From an uncultured Faecalibacterium sp. (GTDB lineage: Bacteria; Bacillota; Clostridia; Oscillospirales; Ruminococcaceae): a stretch of DNA of 64,000 nucleotides. Below the pieces are notes generated by a model. That model was not told the origin of the DNA. It did no database searches and saw only the letters and a program-made list of their open reading frames with translations. Positions 32,877 through 41,642 of the stretch are shown here, in pieces (positions within the stretch are counted from its first letter, which is position 1; every line of letters begins with the position of its first letter). The stretch covers positions 1 to 64,000 of the forward strand of contig CAKTEM010000005.1 in the NCBI GenBank assembly GCA_934548045.1, in the 5' to 3' direction. A program made the translations under genes and the position numbers.

Positions 32877-35800
32877 GTGATGCGAACGAAATGGCAGAAC
32901 GGAACGGTTTTGTATACGCAGGAGGGAGCGCGGTACAAGATCACAGCATCCAACGAAGCCGGTGGAACGGCCATCATCTACTATGCCGAAAAGGCAGGGA
33001 GCGGCATCCGCAGGGTGCTGAAAGAGTTCTATCCCGAGGGCTGGGAACGCCGGAAGGGCGTGCCGGTCAGGAGCGAATATCTGGACTGCCCGGACGACGA
33101 TAACGGTCTGCTGAGCTGCTATGCGAGCCTTGTGGAGCTGGCAGAGCGTGAGATGAATATCAGTCAGGAGATCGCACGGGAGACAGCTCATGTGTGGCCG
33201 GTGCGCGGAATGTTGAAGGTGGAAAAGGTCTGTGAGCCGGACGGCACGGTGTGGCAGATGGAGGGCGGTCTGCCCTGCTGTATTCTGGAAATGGATAACC
33301 TCAACCACAGGGATGGCCGGTGGATCCAGGACATTCTGCGCGAAGCTACGGAGAGAAAGGGCGAAGACACCCCTCTGGGCAACCTGCAGGAGCCGGAGAG
33401 CGAACCGGTGCTGGCGGTGCCGCCGCTGGAAGTGACTTTGATGGTCGTCTGGCATCTGCTGGTGCTGCTGGCAAAGATCCACGCGGCAGGATACCTGCAT
33501 GGGGATATCAATCTGGGCAATGTGTTCATGGTGCTGGACGACAAGGGCGAAAAAATCGAGAACGCGATGCTGATCGACTTCGGCAGTGCGCGTGAGCTGG
33601 TAAACGGCGTGACGGCTCCTCTCGGCGAGGATGCGGTCATGGCGACCCCGGGATTCTGTGCGCCGGAGCTGAGAGACGGCGGCGGTGAGCAGAGACTGAC
33701 CCCAAAGGCGGACGTGTATTCCGTGGGCAAACTGATGCACTGCCTGCTCGACCAGAACATTCTGGAAGCTCTGCGGAATGGCTGGTATTCGGATGTTACG
33801 GATGAACTGGAAAATCCGACCCTTGACCCCAGCGGCATCAACGATGTCCGGGTCAACCCGGCGGTCCGGAAGAGCCTTGACCGCATCCTTGCCGGTGCGG
33901 CGGAAGAAGAACCGGAAAAGCGCAGCTCGGTACGGGAGATGCTGGACGAGGTCGTGCAGCTGTACTGGAAGGCCGCGCCTCCGGCATGGCAGATGAGCCT
34001 TTCGCTTCCCAAACTGAACGAGGACGAGGTGCTGGGCCGAGAAAAGGACGTCAAAACGGTCGAAAATGCTCTCTGGGAAGACAACACGCTGGTCCTGCAC
34101 GGGTTCTCCGGCATCGGCAAGACCAAATTTGTGACCCTGCTGGGCCACGAGTGGGAGCGAGACTATCCCGGCTCACGGGCGTACTATGCCTTTTTCCCGG
34201 GCAGTATGACCGGCCTTGTGGTGGACACGCTGGCGCAGCACATCTCGACGGTGGAGCTGGAGGAAACACGAAACGGCAAGAAAGTTCCGCGCGCCGCCGA
34301 CGCCATCATTGGGGATGTGTTCCGGGAACTGAACGCCCACATGCACGAGCAGGACCTGCTGATCATCGACAACGTGGACAGCGATACCGTGGGCTGGGAA
34401 GAGCTTGTCCATGATGAAGATGCACCGGGAAGAACAGACCTGTTCCAGCGGTTCGATGAGCTGCAGTGCCGGGTCGTATTCGTCACGCGCATGAATCTGC
34501 AGGACGCCAAAGGAATCGTTCCTCTTGAGGTGCCGGAGCTGGAAGAGAAACCCTTGCGTGCCATTCTGCGCAAGTACAGCGATGACGCGGAAAAACGCAG
34601 CGATGACGAACTGGACACGCTCATCGAGCTGGTGGAACGCCATACCATGACGGTGGACATCATCGCACGCACGATGAAGAGAAGCCGCCTGACCGTGCCG
34701 GAGATCTACGAGGAACTGAGCCGGGGAGACTATGACTCGGATGCCTTTGTGGAGGTCGCTGGCGAAAAAGAAAATGACCGCAAAGAGCGCAAAATCGAGG
34801 GGCATCTGATCCGCCTGTTCCGGTTGGCCGGGTTCAACGAACGGGAACAGGAAGTCCTGCGCTATGCCCAGCTCATCGGCGAGACCAGCGGCATGTATGA
34901 AAAGCTGTTCCTCTATTGCTGCCCCCACAAGGCGAAGGGCGAAAATGCACAGAATATAAAGGCTCTCGACCACCTCATCCAGCTGGGATATGTCCAGCAG
35001 AAAAAGGAGAATGGTACAGAGGAAGTTATTTTGAACCTGCATACGCTGGTGCGAGTGGTGGCAAAGAAGGAAATGGCAATTACGCCGGAGCAGTGTGATG
35101 CGTTCTTGAAGCAGGGGCAGGCGATGGTCGATGACGGAGAACCCGACTATCAGTTCGTTTTGGAAAATGCGTACAATAAGGCTTGGATGATGTATGGGCA
35201 TAAAGTCCCGATCGCGTATCTCTGGGCGAGCTATCTGATAAACCTTCAGATGATGTGGTGGGAAAAAACGGACGATGATGAGGAGGAAGAATGGGATTGC
35301 TTTATAGATGTAATTGGATTTTCGATGCAGGAAGGCATTGAAACCTATCCGTGGATCGCGAACTTCTATCTGAACATTTTTCGGTGGTTCTACTGGCAGA
35401 TCGAGATGTTCCCGGAAGAACTGCATCACCTCAAAGAGTCGGAAAAGTTTTGCCGGTTGATGTTTGGAAAGGCGGACAAACGCGAAGCGAATCTGACTTT
35501 TTCGGAAGAGATGCGGCTTTTGCAAAAATATGCTGAAACGGGAGAAAAATTCTTAAAAAGCTTCCATCCGAAGACACAGCGAGAACAGGACTGGGTCTTG
35601 TGGGTCTACGATGCACTCTATCATCTGTACAAAGAACGGGCAAATGTTCCGGATGCAGCTGTTTACTACGGAGAAAAAGTGTTGGAAATTGCAAAAAAGC
35701 AATATCCGGGTCAGTTAGATGTAACACTTAAAAATCTATTTGATGGATATGTTGAAAGTAATATCTATTTTTATAATTATTATCATGATTTGGAGAGGAT

Positions 35801-37079
35801 GGAGGAGCTTAGACAAGATATTCGTAAGAATACATCGGCGCAAAAGGAATTTTCCACGGAAAATATCCCTGATGTGCGAGAAAACAAGAATGAAATAGAC
35901 CAATTTATCCGATTTGCAAAAATTGGCGTGATGAAGATAGACAGCTTGATGACGCAGGATTTTTATGTCTGGGATAGCGTAGACGTAACGATTCAAATGG
36001 CACGTCGAAAATTTAAAGATGATGGAAAGCTGATAAAAGAATTGCAGACTGGGATTTCAGACTTGGAACCAGCAGTAGATGGGAGCGATGAGGACAAGGC
36101 TTTGAGCTGGACGGCGGCGAATGTTCTATTGCTAAGACTATATATTTGGCTGCATGAAGAGAAGTTGGCGGACAACGTATTTGAATCGGCAAAAAGAAGG
36201 CTGTCAAGGGCAATAGAAAATGATGATCCTACAAACAAAATACTTGTAGGCTGTTATGTTGCGATAGGCCTGAGAGAAAGCTTGTTTTGTGTGCAACGGA
36301 AACTCTATAAAAAAGCAGCTGACTGCATGGAAGAGATGGTCTCGCTGGCTGAAAATATTGAGGAATACCGTCAAGTGATGATCCCTTTGATGCTGGAGCG
36401 GAAAGCAACGATTTATGAGAAATGTAATTGCAAAGAAGAAGCGCAGAAAGAACGCCATAGAATTTTAGAGACGTTCTGGATCTGTGCAAAAGATTTGGGA
36501 GATAAGGAACCGGGAAAGATGTATTTCACGGTTGCGGAAAGGATGCTCTGCTTGTTGGAGCAGGAAAAACGCTACCCGGAAAAGCTCAGGATGCTGAAAG
36601 AACTGATAGAAGTAGAACTTAAATTTGTCGGAGGAGGACTTATAACAGAAGCCGGAGATCAGGAAAAATTGGAAGAACATTATCAACAGGCAATTGAAGC
36701 GGCGAAAAAGAGCAGAGACTTTGAGGAGGTCTGGAAACTTTCAAGAGACGGGTATCGGCATTTTTCAGAAAACGCAGCGATCTGCCCGGTTGAGTTCATC
36801 CGAATCAGCTGCACCAGAGCATACGTTGTCTGTGAGTGGAATTCAGACGAAGCGGAAGATATCCTGAAAAAGGCTTTTGAATGTTTGAACCAAATTTTCG
36901 AGAAAGCACGATTCCAGAAGTTCGCAGAGATTCAGAAGGAAAAACTATCCGGCGAAGAAGCGGTTTCGTTTTTCCGCATGAGACTTGAAGCGTTACAGAA
37001 AGATTTTCCGGAAGAGATTGCTGTGATCGATCAGCAAAAACGGATTCTGGAAGAAATTGAAAAAATTACAGTTCAATAA
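32877..37079 (+). CDS. Protein kinase-STAND (NB-ARC) ATPase-helical repeat fusion
   Basis: A 1,400-residue three-part signalling protein. Residues 15-365 are a Ser/Thr protein kinase: the lysine in RRVLKEFYPEG (K49), the catalytic loop HGDINLGN (H208, D210, N215), the DFG of LIDFGSAREL (D234) and CAPEL (about 262). Residues 380-700 are an NB-ARC-type STAND NTPase: LGREKDV, the P-loop HGFSGIGKT (K415), Walker B LLIIDNVD (about 495) and the VVFVTRMN sensor strand. Residues 740-1400 are helical repeats of TPR type. STAND proteins oligomerise on ligand binding; the kinase would be the output. Start: GTG 32877, or ATG three bases on; AAGGGGG precedes both. From about 35050 the DNA is clearly AT-richer than in the kinase/NTPase part, as if the sensor were acquired separately. 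The function (regulation or phage defence) is inference. Confidence 0.9.
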   Translation: MMRTKWQNGTVLYTQEGARYKITASNEAGGTAIIYYAEKAGSGIRRVLKEFYPEGWERRKGVPVRSEYLDCPDDDNGLLSCYASLVELAEREMNISQEIARETAHVWPVRGMLKVEKVCEPDGTVWQMEGGLPCCILEMDNLNHRDGRWIQDILREATERKGEDTPLGNLQEPESEPVLAVPPLEVTLMVVWHLLVLLAKIHAAGYLHGDINLGNVFMVLDDKGEKIENAMLIDFGSARELVNGVTAPLGEDAVMATPGFCAPELRDGGGEQRLTPKADVYSVGKLMHCLLDQNILEALRNGWYSDVTDELENPTLDPSGINDVRVNPAVRKSLDRILAGAAEEEPEKRSSVREMLDEVVQLYWKAAPPAWQMSLSLPKLNEDEVLGREKDVKTVENALWEDNTLVLHGFSGIGKTKFVTLLGHEWERDYPGSRAYYAFFPGSMTGLVVDTLAQHISTVELEETRNGKKVPRAADAIIGDVFRELNAHMHEQDLLIIDNVDSDTVGWEELVHDEDAPGRTDLFQRFDELQCRVVFVTRMNLQDAKGIVPLEVPELEEKPLRAILRKYSDDAEKRSDDELDTLIELVERHTMTVDIIARTMKRSRLTVPEIYEELSRGDYDSDAFVEVAGEKENDRKERKIEGHLIRLFRLAGFNEREQEVLRYAQLIGETSGMYEKLFLYCCPHKAKGENAQNIKALDHLIQLGYVQQKKENGTEEVILNLHTLVRVVAKKEMAITPEQCDAFLKQGQAMVDDGEPDYQFVLENAYNKAWMMYGHKVPIAYLWASYLINLQMMWWEKTDDDEEEEWDCFIDVIGFSMQEGIETYPWIANFYLNIFRWFYWQIEMFPEELHHLKESEKFCRLMFGKADKREANLTFSEEMRLLQKYAETGEKFLKSFHPKTQREQDWVLWVYDALYHLYKERANVPDAAVYYGEKVLEIAKKQYPGQLDVTLKNLFDGYVESNIYFYNYYHDLERMEELRQDIRKNTSAQKEFSTENIPDVRENKNEIDQFIRFAKIGVMKIDSLMTQDFYVWDSVDVTIQMARRKFKDDGKLIKELQTGISDLEPAVDGSDEDKALSWTAANVLLLRLYIWLHEEKLADNVFESAKRRLSRAIENDDPTNKILVGCYVAIGLRESLFCVQRKLYKKAADCMEEMVSLAENIEEYRQVMIPLMLERKATIYEKCNCKEEAQKERHRILETFWICAKDLGDKEPGKMYFTVAERMLCLLEQEKRYPEKLRMLKELIEVELKFVGGGLITEAGDQEKLEEHYQQAIEAAKKSRDFEEVWKLSRDGYRHFSENAAICPVEFIRISCTRAYVVCEWNSDEAEDILKKAFECLNQIFEKARFQKFAEIQKEKLSGEEAVSFFRMRLEALQKDFPEEIAVIDQQKRILEEIEKITVQ

Positions 37080-37250
37080 AAAAGCCTTTATGCGTGCCAT
37101 AAAAGAAGCAATTACCTAAAACCGCCACAGATACCAAATTATGGGCACAATCTTTTTTGAGCAGGCACGCAAAAAATGTGCTATAAATAAGCTATTGAAA
37201 ATCTTGGGGGAAACCTTCCCTCTGGTTTGAAGTCAAAGGAGGTCATTGAA

Positions 37251-38807
37251 ATGGAAAACCAAATGATGCTGAAAACGAGAGCGGCGGCGCAGGAAATGAA
37301 CGAGTGGCTGAAAAAAACTCGGGATGCGGAGAACGCGAGGCTGATGGATGCGGAAAATCTTCTGGAAATGCTGGGCAGCTGTGACACGGTGATGACCCCG
37401 GGCTACTGCGTTTGTCGTTCAATTCAGATACACTATCCGGAGGTGCTGGAGGGCTTGGACTGCCCCGACCTGAACAAGTCGGGAAGAGAGACGGGCTGGT
37501 CGGCAAACGTTTGTAAGAAGGTCGCTCGGCAGCTGGAAAGAACGCCCACGATCGGCCCTCTGCATGAGAACGTATGGAAGAGTGAGGATGCCGACGGTAC
37601 GCAGAAAAAGCCTCAGCGCAAGAAGACGTGGGCGGCTGTCCTTCAGCGCGGCTACACGGAAAGCCGGGTCAGCTCCAAAAATGAGATCTACAAAATAGCG
37701 GTCACGTTCAAGCTGACCGATGAGGAGATCGAACGCCTGTTCCTCCTGTGCGATCAGATGTGGAGTCCGCACAATCTGCTCGATGTTGTGTTCAAAACGA
37801 TGCGCAAGCACTACCGCGATAACCTGAGCTGGAAAGAGATCATGGAAGTCCTTCAGCGTTTCCGGAGCCAGACCAACGGCACGCGCAACCCGGCCAAAGA
37901 CGCGGAAAATGGCGGTACGCAGCTCATCCTCGGCAAGGTCAAGGAGATTCCGGATTCGGCAGAAGGTAAGGCCGGTGACAGTGCCTTCAAAGACAAGCTG
38001 GTGGCAGAACTGGTAGAAAACGCCAACTGCTTTGACCCGGTGGAACTCCGTGACGTGGACGGCGAGGACCCACTGTCCGGCAGCTGTATCAACCGCTGGG
38101 ATCGCGAATGTACCTATACGGCGGCTGAGGCTCTCCGGGGTCTTCTCCGCGCATTAGTGATTCTCTTCCCGGGTCTGGTGGAACACTACAAGGTGGAAAA
38201 AGATGGCCTGCCGAAACAGCTGGAAACGCTCTTCCGCGAGTTGAAAGACTGCATGGGTGCTGTGAGCGAGAAGGCCACCGCATCGAAAGAAGCAGCGATG
38301 GAAGAAAGGCTGAGGGCTTATTTGGATGGACGGCTGCTATCTCTGCAAAATGAGGTCGGCCAGACGATGAAGGTACTACGGCATAAACAGCCCAGCAACC
38401 GGACGCTCGACCACGACGCCATTTTGTTGTTGACCTTCTTCCTGATTTGGGGGATGCGGTTCAACGCGAACGAAGCGGAGCAGCTGAAAAAGTTCGAGGC
38501 GGCGGAACAGAAAAAGCCGGACGCAGACCTCTTTACGAAAAAATGTGGCCGCATCCTGAGAGCGATCGCGCAAATCGACGAAAGCTGCGACCTGAAGGAG
38601 CAAATGAAGCAGACGATGACCGTTTTCGACGGTGTTCTGAAAATTTTTGAGGAAGCCGGTCTGGTGGGCGTTGGCCGCGTCTATCTCGTAAGGGCAATGG
38701 ATCGTCTGGTCGTGGCAATGACGCTGTGCGCCAAAAGACCGGAAGAAATCGACAAAACAGCCGATTTGGTTGAGTATCTGCTCCATCCGGAAGATTATTG
38801 CGACTAA
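37251..38807 (+). CDS. Unrecognised 518-aa protein downstream of kinase-STAND gene
   Basis: I do not recognise this family. The 518 residues are mostly helical and charged, with no signal peptide and only one moderately hydrophobic stretch near 400-415 (AILLLTFFLIWGM). A segment at 130-180 (IYKIAVTFKLTDEEIERLFLLC) recalls a helix-turn-helix-like region, and a part at 230-350 has a CFDPVELRDVD stretch. I start at ATG 37251 because AAAGGAGG lies seven bases upstream; the frame is open 24 bases further. It lies 171 bases after the kinase-STAND gene in the same orientation and ends with a strong terminator, so it could be the kinase's substrate or effector. A large inverted pair TGCGTGCC/GGCACGCA occupies the gap. 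Confidence 0.8.
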   Translation: MENQMMLKTRAAAQEMNEWLKKTRDAENARLMDAENLLEMLGSCDTVMTPGYCVCRSIQIHYPEVLEGLDCPDLNKSGRETGWSANVCKKVARQLERTPTIGPLHENVWKSEDADGTQKKPQRKKTWAAVLQRGYTESRVSSKNEIYKIAVTFKLTDEEIERLFLLCDQMWSPHNLLDVVFKTMRKHYRDNLSWKEIMEVLQRFRSQTNGTRNPAKDAENGGTQLILGKVKEIPDSAEGKAGDSAFKDKLVAELVENANCFDPVELRDVDGEDPLSGSCINRWDRECTYTAAEALRGLLRALVILFPGLVEHYKVEKDGLPKQLETLFRELKDCMGAVSEKATASKEAAMEERLRAYLDGRLLSLQNEVGQTMKVLRHKQPSNRTLDHDAILLLTFFLIWGMRFNANEAEQLKKFEAAEQKKPDADLFTKKCGRILRAIAQIDESCDLKEQMKQTMTVFDGVLKIFEEAGLVGVGRVYLVRAMDRLVVAMTLCAKRPEEIDKTADLVEYLLHPEDYCD

Positions 38808-38811
38808 AAAT

Positions 38812-38848
38812 AAAACAGGGTGTGTCCGTGTGGATGCACCCTGTTTTT
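38812..38848 (+). terminator. Terminator of the kinase island
   Basis: AAAACAGGGTG and CACCCTGTTTT form an 11-base stem with a 15-base loop, then TG. Confidence 0.85.
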
Positions 38849-38989
38849 GTGTTATGTACCTCATGCCGGACTTCTCCCCGACGGGTACGGGTCTTGCTTA
38901 CTTCACCGCCGCCGTCAGCCGCTTATTGTACCATAAACCGCCCGGCTTCTTCAAAGGCCGTTTTCCACAAAGGTTGCATCATGCACTAT

Positions 38990-39303
38990 GCGCAGAATGA
39001 CAAGGGGGCGAATCCACCCCGTGAGTCCAACGTTTCTGCAAACTCTGCCCCGGCAGGTGAAGCTGTCACGGTAGACGTTCCTAAACTCCAGACCCCCGGG
39101 CTAAGCAACAGTGACGGGTTGCGGCTCCCAGCGGTTGCATCGGCATTGTGATGCCTCGCACCCTGCTGGCCGCGGCCCCAACAGCTCCTCCTTGATTCCG
39201 CCGCTGGCGGCAGTCGTCGCCGTTGCACAGGACTGATTGCTTACTCTGCCGCTGGCGCGTCAGAGCCGCCCTTTTCGAATCCACCCACGCCCTTGTTCTG
39301 CGT
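38990..39303. repeat. Structured dispersed repeat, copy 2
   Basis: Bounded by imperfect inverted ends CGCAGAA-TGA-CAAGGG (38991-39006) and CCCTTGTTCTGCG (39290-39302). The core 39110-39245 aligns with 2503-2640, including CGGGTTGCGG, GGCCCCAACAGC-like and CCGCC-NCT-GGCGG blocks. The hairpin GGCAT-TGTG-ATGCC (39142-39155) replaces GTGCC/GGCAC of copy 1 with base pairing preserved. CGAATCCACCC occurs as a direct repeat near both ends. The rest of the 38849-39327 gap contains nothing else that I can name. Confidence 0.7.
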
Positions 39304-39327
39304 GAGACGCAAGATTCCGGGTATAAC

Positions 39328-39361
39328 AAAAGACCAGCGTAATTACTACGCTGGTCTTTTT
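39328..39361 (-). terminator. Terminator downstream of tRNA-Tyr
   Basis: AAAGACCAGCGTA and TACGCTGGTCTTT form a perfect 13-base stem with an ATTAC loop. T-runs are present on both strands, so it can act in both directions. It abuts the CCA end of tRNA-Tyr. Confidence 0.85.
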
Positions 39362-39446
39362 GGTGGGCGCGGGTGGATTCGAACCACCGAAGCTGAAAAG
39401 CAGCAGATTTACAGTCTGTCCCCATTGGCCACTCGGGAACACGCCC
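39361..39446 (-). tRNA. tRNA-Tyr (GTA)
   Basis: An 86-base class II tRNA. The acceptor GGGCGTG pairs with CGCGCCC, the anticodon loop is CTGTAAA (anticodon GTA), a long variable arm (TGCTGCTTTTCAGCT) is present, the T arm is GGTTCGAATCC, and CCA is encoded. Confidence 0.96.
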
Positions 39447-39484
39447 AGATATTCACTTCACAGCCGTGAACCGACTGCTCAAGT

Positions 39485-39513
39485 ATAATACCATATCCGG
39501 GCGGAGTTGTCAA
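39485..39513 (-). promoter_or_regulatory. Promoter of tRNA-Tyr
   Basis: On the minus strand TTGACA and TATTAT are 17 bases apart, about 38 bases before the 5' end of the tRNA. Confidence 0.75.
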
Positions 39514-39602
39514 CCACTTTTTTCATTTTTCTTGCGGATTTCGGGGTTTTGCGGAGTTTGTGGGCGGTTCCGGGCGGATTCGACCGGTTTTGCGCCGGGA
39601 AA

Positions 39603-40088
39603 TCAGACGCTTTCCGGGGTTTCGGTGGCTTTCTTGTAAGCCGGGAGCTGTGCCAGTTCGCCCAGACGCTCGACGGCGACGGACTGCCCGGCGGCGTTCA
39701 GGGAGCGGAAATGCTCAAGTAATTGCACTTCCAACGGGGAGAGGACAGAGCCTGCCGGTTCCGGTGCTGCCGTTTCTGCACTCTTATCGGATGCAGTGTT
39801 GAAAACCTGATTCACTTCCGAAAGCTTCGCCGCACCGCTCTTTTTGTGCAGAACATGCCGGGCAAACTCCGCCTGCTGCTGCGCCACGGAACCCCGGAGC
39901 AGCCAGTTCACGTCCGTGTCCAGCGCGTCCGCCACCTTTTGCAGGTTGTCGATTTTTGGGTTGCGCCGCCCGTTCTCCCAATACTGGATGGTCTGGTACG
40001 GCACGCCGACCTGCGCCGCCAGCCCTTTCTGGGTCAGGCCGTGTTCCTTGCGCGCCGACTTGATGCGTTCGCCGATGGTGTCGTTCAT
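39603..40088 (-). CDS. XRE-family repressor
   Basis: A 161-residue protein with an N-terminal Cro/C1 helix-turn-helix (residues 3-60: IGERIKSARKEHGLTQKGLA, then VPYQTIQYWENGRRNPKIDNLQKVADAL). The C-terminal part is a helical, alanine/glutamate-rich region without a visible LexA-type protease dyad. I start at the ATG 40088, six bases after AGGAGGGATGAAG; an ATG six bases earlier is possible. It is divergent from the RepA-like gene across two overlapping promoter regions, as in plasmids and phages, so it probably represses replication gene expression. Confidence 0.87.
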   Translation of the reverse strand: MNDTIGERIKSARKEHGLTQKGLAAQVGVPYQTIQYWENGRRNPKIDNLQKVADALDTDVNWLLRGSVAQQQAEFARHVLHKKSGAAKLSEVNQVFNTASDKSAETAAPEPAGSVLSPLEVQLLEHFRSLNAAGQSVAVERLGELAQLPAYKKATETPESV

Positions 40089-40107
40089 CTTCATCCCTCC
40101 TGCCGCC

Positions 40108-40136
40108 AGTATACCACCAAATGACGGCAATTGCAA
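40108..40136 (-). promoter_or_regulatory. Promoter of the XRE repressor
   Basis: On the minus strand TTGCAA and TATACT are separated by 17 bases, about 20 bases upstream of the start codon. Confidence 0.6.
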
Positions 40137-40156
40137 CAAAAGTTTGTAAAATTATC

Positions 40157-40184
40157 TTGACACATCCAAAGGTTGTGATATAAT
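40157..40184 (+). promoter_or_regulatory. Promoter of the RepA-like gene
   Basis: TTGACA and TATAAT are separated by 16 bases. Half-sites TTTGTA (40143-40148) and TACAAA (40184-40189) flank the promoter and could bind the divergent repressor. Confidence 0.75.
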
Positions 40185-40226
40185 ACAAACAAAAGAACGT
40201 ATTTCATGACCGAAAGGAGAGACAAC

Positions 40227-41642
40227 ATGAACCCAATTGCAGAATCCATCCACACTTATCAGGAATCCAAACAGTTCCGCCCGGCTGGCTACGACAATTT
40301 TATGCGCTACTTAAATTACGTTGATACGGAAGAAAAACTCTTCTCCCGGATGACGTACTGGTTCGTATTTCAGGGCCTGCCCAACGACCAGAACGAGAAG
40401 TTCGGGATGGTGAAAGACCGTGCGCGCGAGCTGAAGCTCTGGAACGGACTGGAACTGAAAATCAAACGCTGGCGCGAAAAAATCTCGGACGAGTTCACCC
40501 ACGACCAAGAGGGATTTGCGGCCCGGATGGGCGAGGAGTATGCCGACTATTGTAACCACGGCACGCCGGACGAGGAAAAGACGCCGGGCGCACCGCTCTG
40601 TCTGGGCGACATCCCCAGCCAGCAGACCGAGTGGCTGGTGCCGAACGTGCTTCCGCTGGGCGAAATTTCGCTTCTGGGCGCGGACGGCGGCACCGGAAAG
40701 GGCATCTGGCAGGCGCAGCTCATCGCCTACGTCACGGCCGGAAAGACGTCGGGCTTCTTCCCACAGCCGCCCCAAAAGACCGGTAACGTGTTGATTCTGG
40801 CCGGTGAGGACGACCCGGGCAAGGTGCTGAAAGGCCGCCTGCTGGCCGCCGGTGCCGACATGAGCCGGGTGCTGGTGGTGACCGCCGACGAGTACTACAA
40901 CCGCACCGGAACCCAGCTCTGCATCAAGGACAAGGCGTTGGCCGACTTTGTGGACGGGGCCGCACCGCTGCTGCTCATCCTCGACCCGTTGCAGAGTTTT
41001 CTGCCTGCCAACGTCGAAATGGCGAGTCGGAACCAGATGCGCGGCTCGATTCTGCCCTTAAAAGGCATCAGCACGGCGAAAAATCTGGCGACCCTCATCG
41101 TCATGCACACCAACAAAAAGCAGGGGGTCTCTGGCCGTGGCCGCCTCGCCGACAGCTCCGACATCTGGGACATCGCGCGCAGCGTCCTGATGATGGGTCA
41201 TTCCAAAAACGACGGCAAAATCTACCTCAGCCATGAAAAAAGCAGCTACTCAAAGCCCGAACAGACCGTTTTGATGCACATCGAGGACGTCCGGGTGGAA
41301 AATATCCGCACCGCGAAGGCGGTCTTCGACGGCTACACCGACAAGAAGGACGCCGACTTCATCGAGGAGCGGCGGTTCCGCGTCGCCCAGACCAAGGACG
41401 ACACCGCCGAGGCCATCAAGAACATCCTCGCCGAGAGCCGCCTTGGCAGTATGCCCAATAACCAGCTCCGCGCCGAGGTGATGAAAGAGGTGAGGTGCAG
41501 TGAGGGAACCTATAACCGCGCCTATGGTGAGCTGGTGCGGAGTGGGGAAATCGCAAAGTTCCAGCTGAACCAGAAGGGCATCCGAGGGTGGTTCACCCGG
41601 ATAGCATACTGTGGTGAAACATGTGATAAAGTGACAATATAA
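40227..41642 (+). CDS. RepA-like AAA ATPase (plasmid/ICE replicative helicase)
   Basis: A 471-residue protein of the AAA_25/RepA helicase family found in plasmids, prophages and integrative elements. Residues 1-130 are an unassigned N-terminal region. The P-loop LLGADGGTGKGIW lies near residue 155, Walker B PLLLILDPLQSF near 255, and IVMHTNKKQGVSGRG, the typical strand after the hydrolysis site, near 290. A C-terminal winged-helix-like segment (NQLRAEVMKEVRCSEGTYNRAYGELVRSG) covers about 415-445. The final residues are encoded by an iteron-like repeat that continues into the downstream array. AAAGGAGAG precedes the ATG 40227. It probably loads at or unwinds the nearby origin-like sequence. 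Confidence 0.85.
   Translation: MNPIAESIHTYQESKQFRPAGYDNFMRYLNYVDTEEKLFSRMTYWFVFQGLPNDQNEKFGMVKDRARELKLWNGLELKIKRWREKISDEFTHDQEGFAARMGEEYADYCNHGTPDEEKTPGAPLCLGDIPSQQTEWLVPNVLPLGEISLLGADGGTGKGIWQAQLIAYVTAGKTSGFFPQPPQKTGNVLILAGEDDPGKVLKGRLLAAGADMSRVLVVTADEYYNRTGTQLCIKDKALADFVDGAAPLLLILDPLQSFLPANVEMASRNQMRGSILPLKGISTAKNLATLIVMHTNKKQGVSGRGRLADSSDIWDIARSVLMMGHSKNDGKIYLSHEKSSYSKPEQTVLMHIEDVRVENIRTAKAVFDGYTDKKDADFIEERRFRVAQTKDDTAEAIKNILAESRLGSMPNNQLRAEVMKEVRCSEGTYNRAYGELVRSGEIAKFQLNQKGIRGWFTRIAYCGETCDKVTI

Noticed and set aside
39361..39446. tRNA-Tyr as attachment site of the plasmid-like segment
   Set aside because: The segment lies on the 5' side of the tRNA and I find no second copy of the tRNA 3' end, and no integrase gene.
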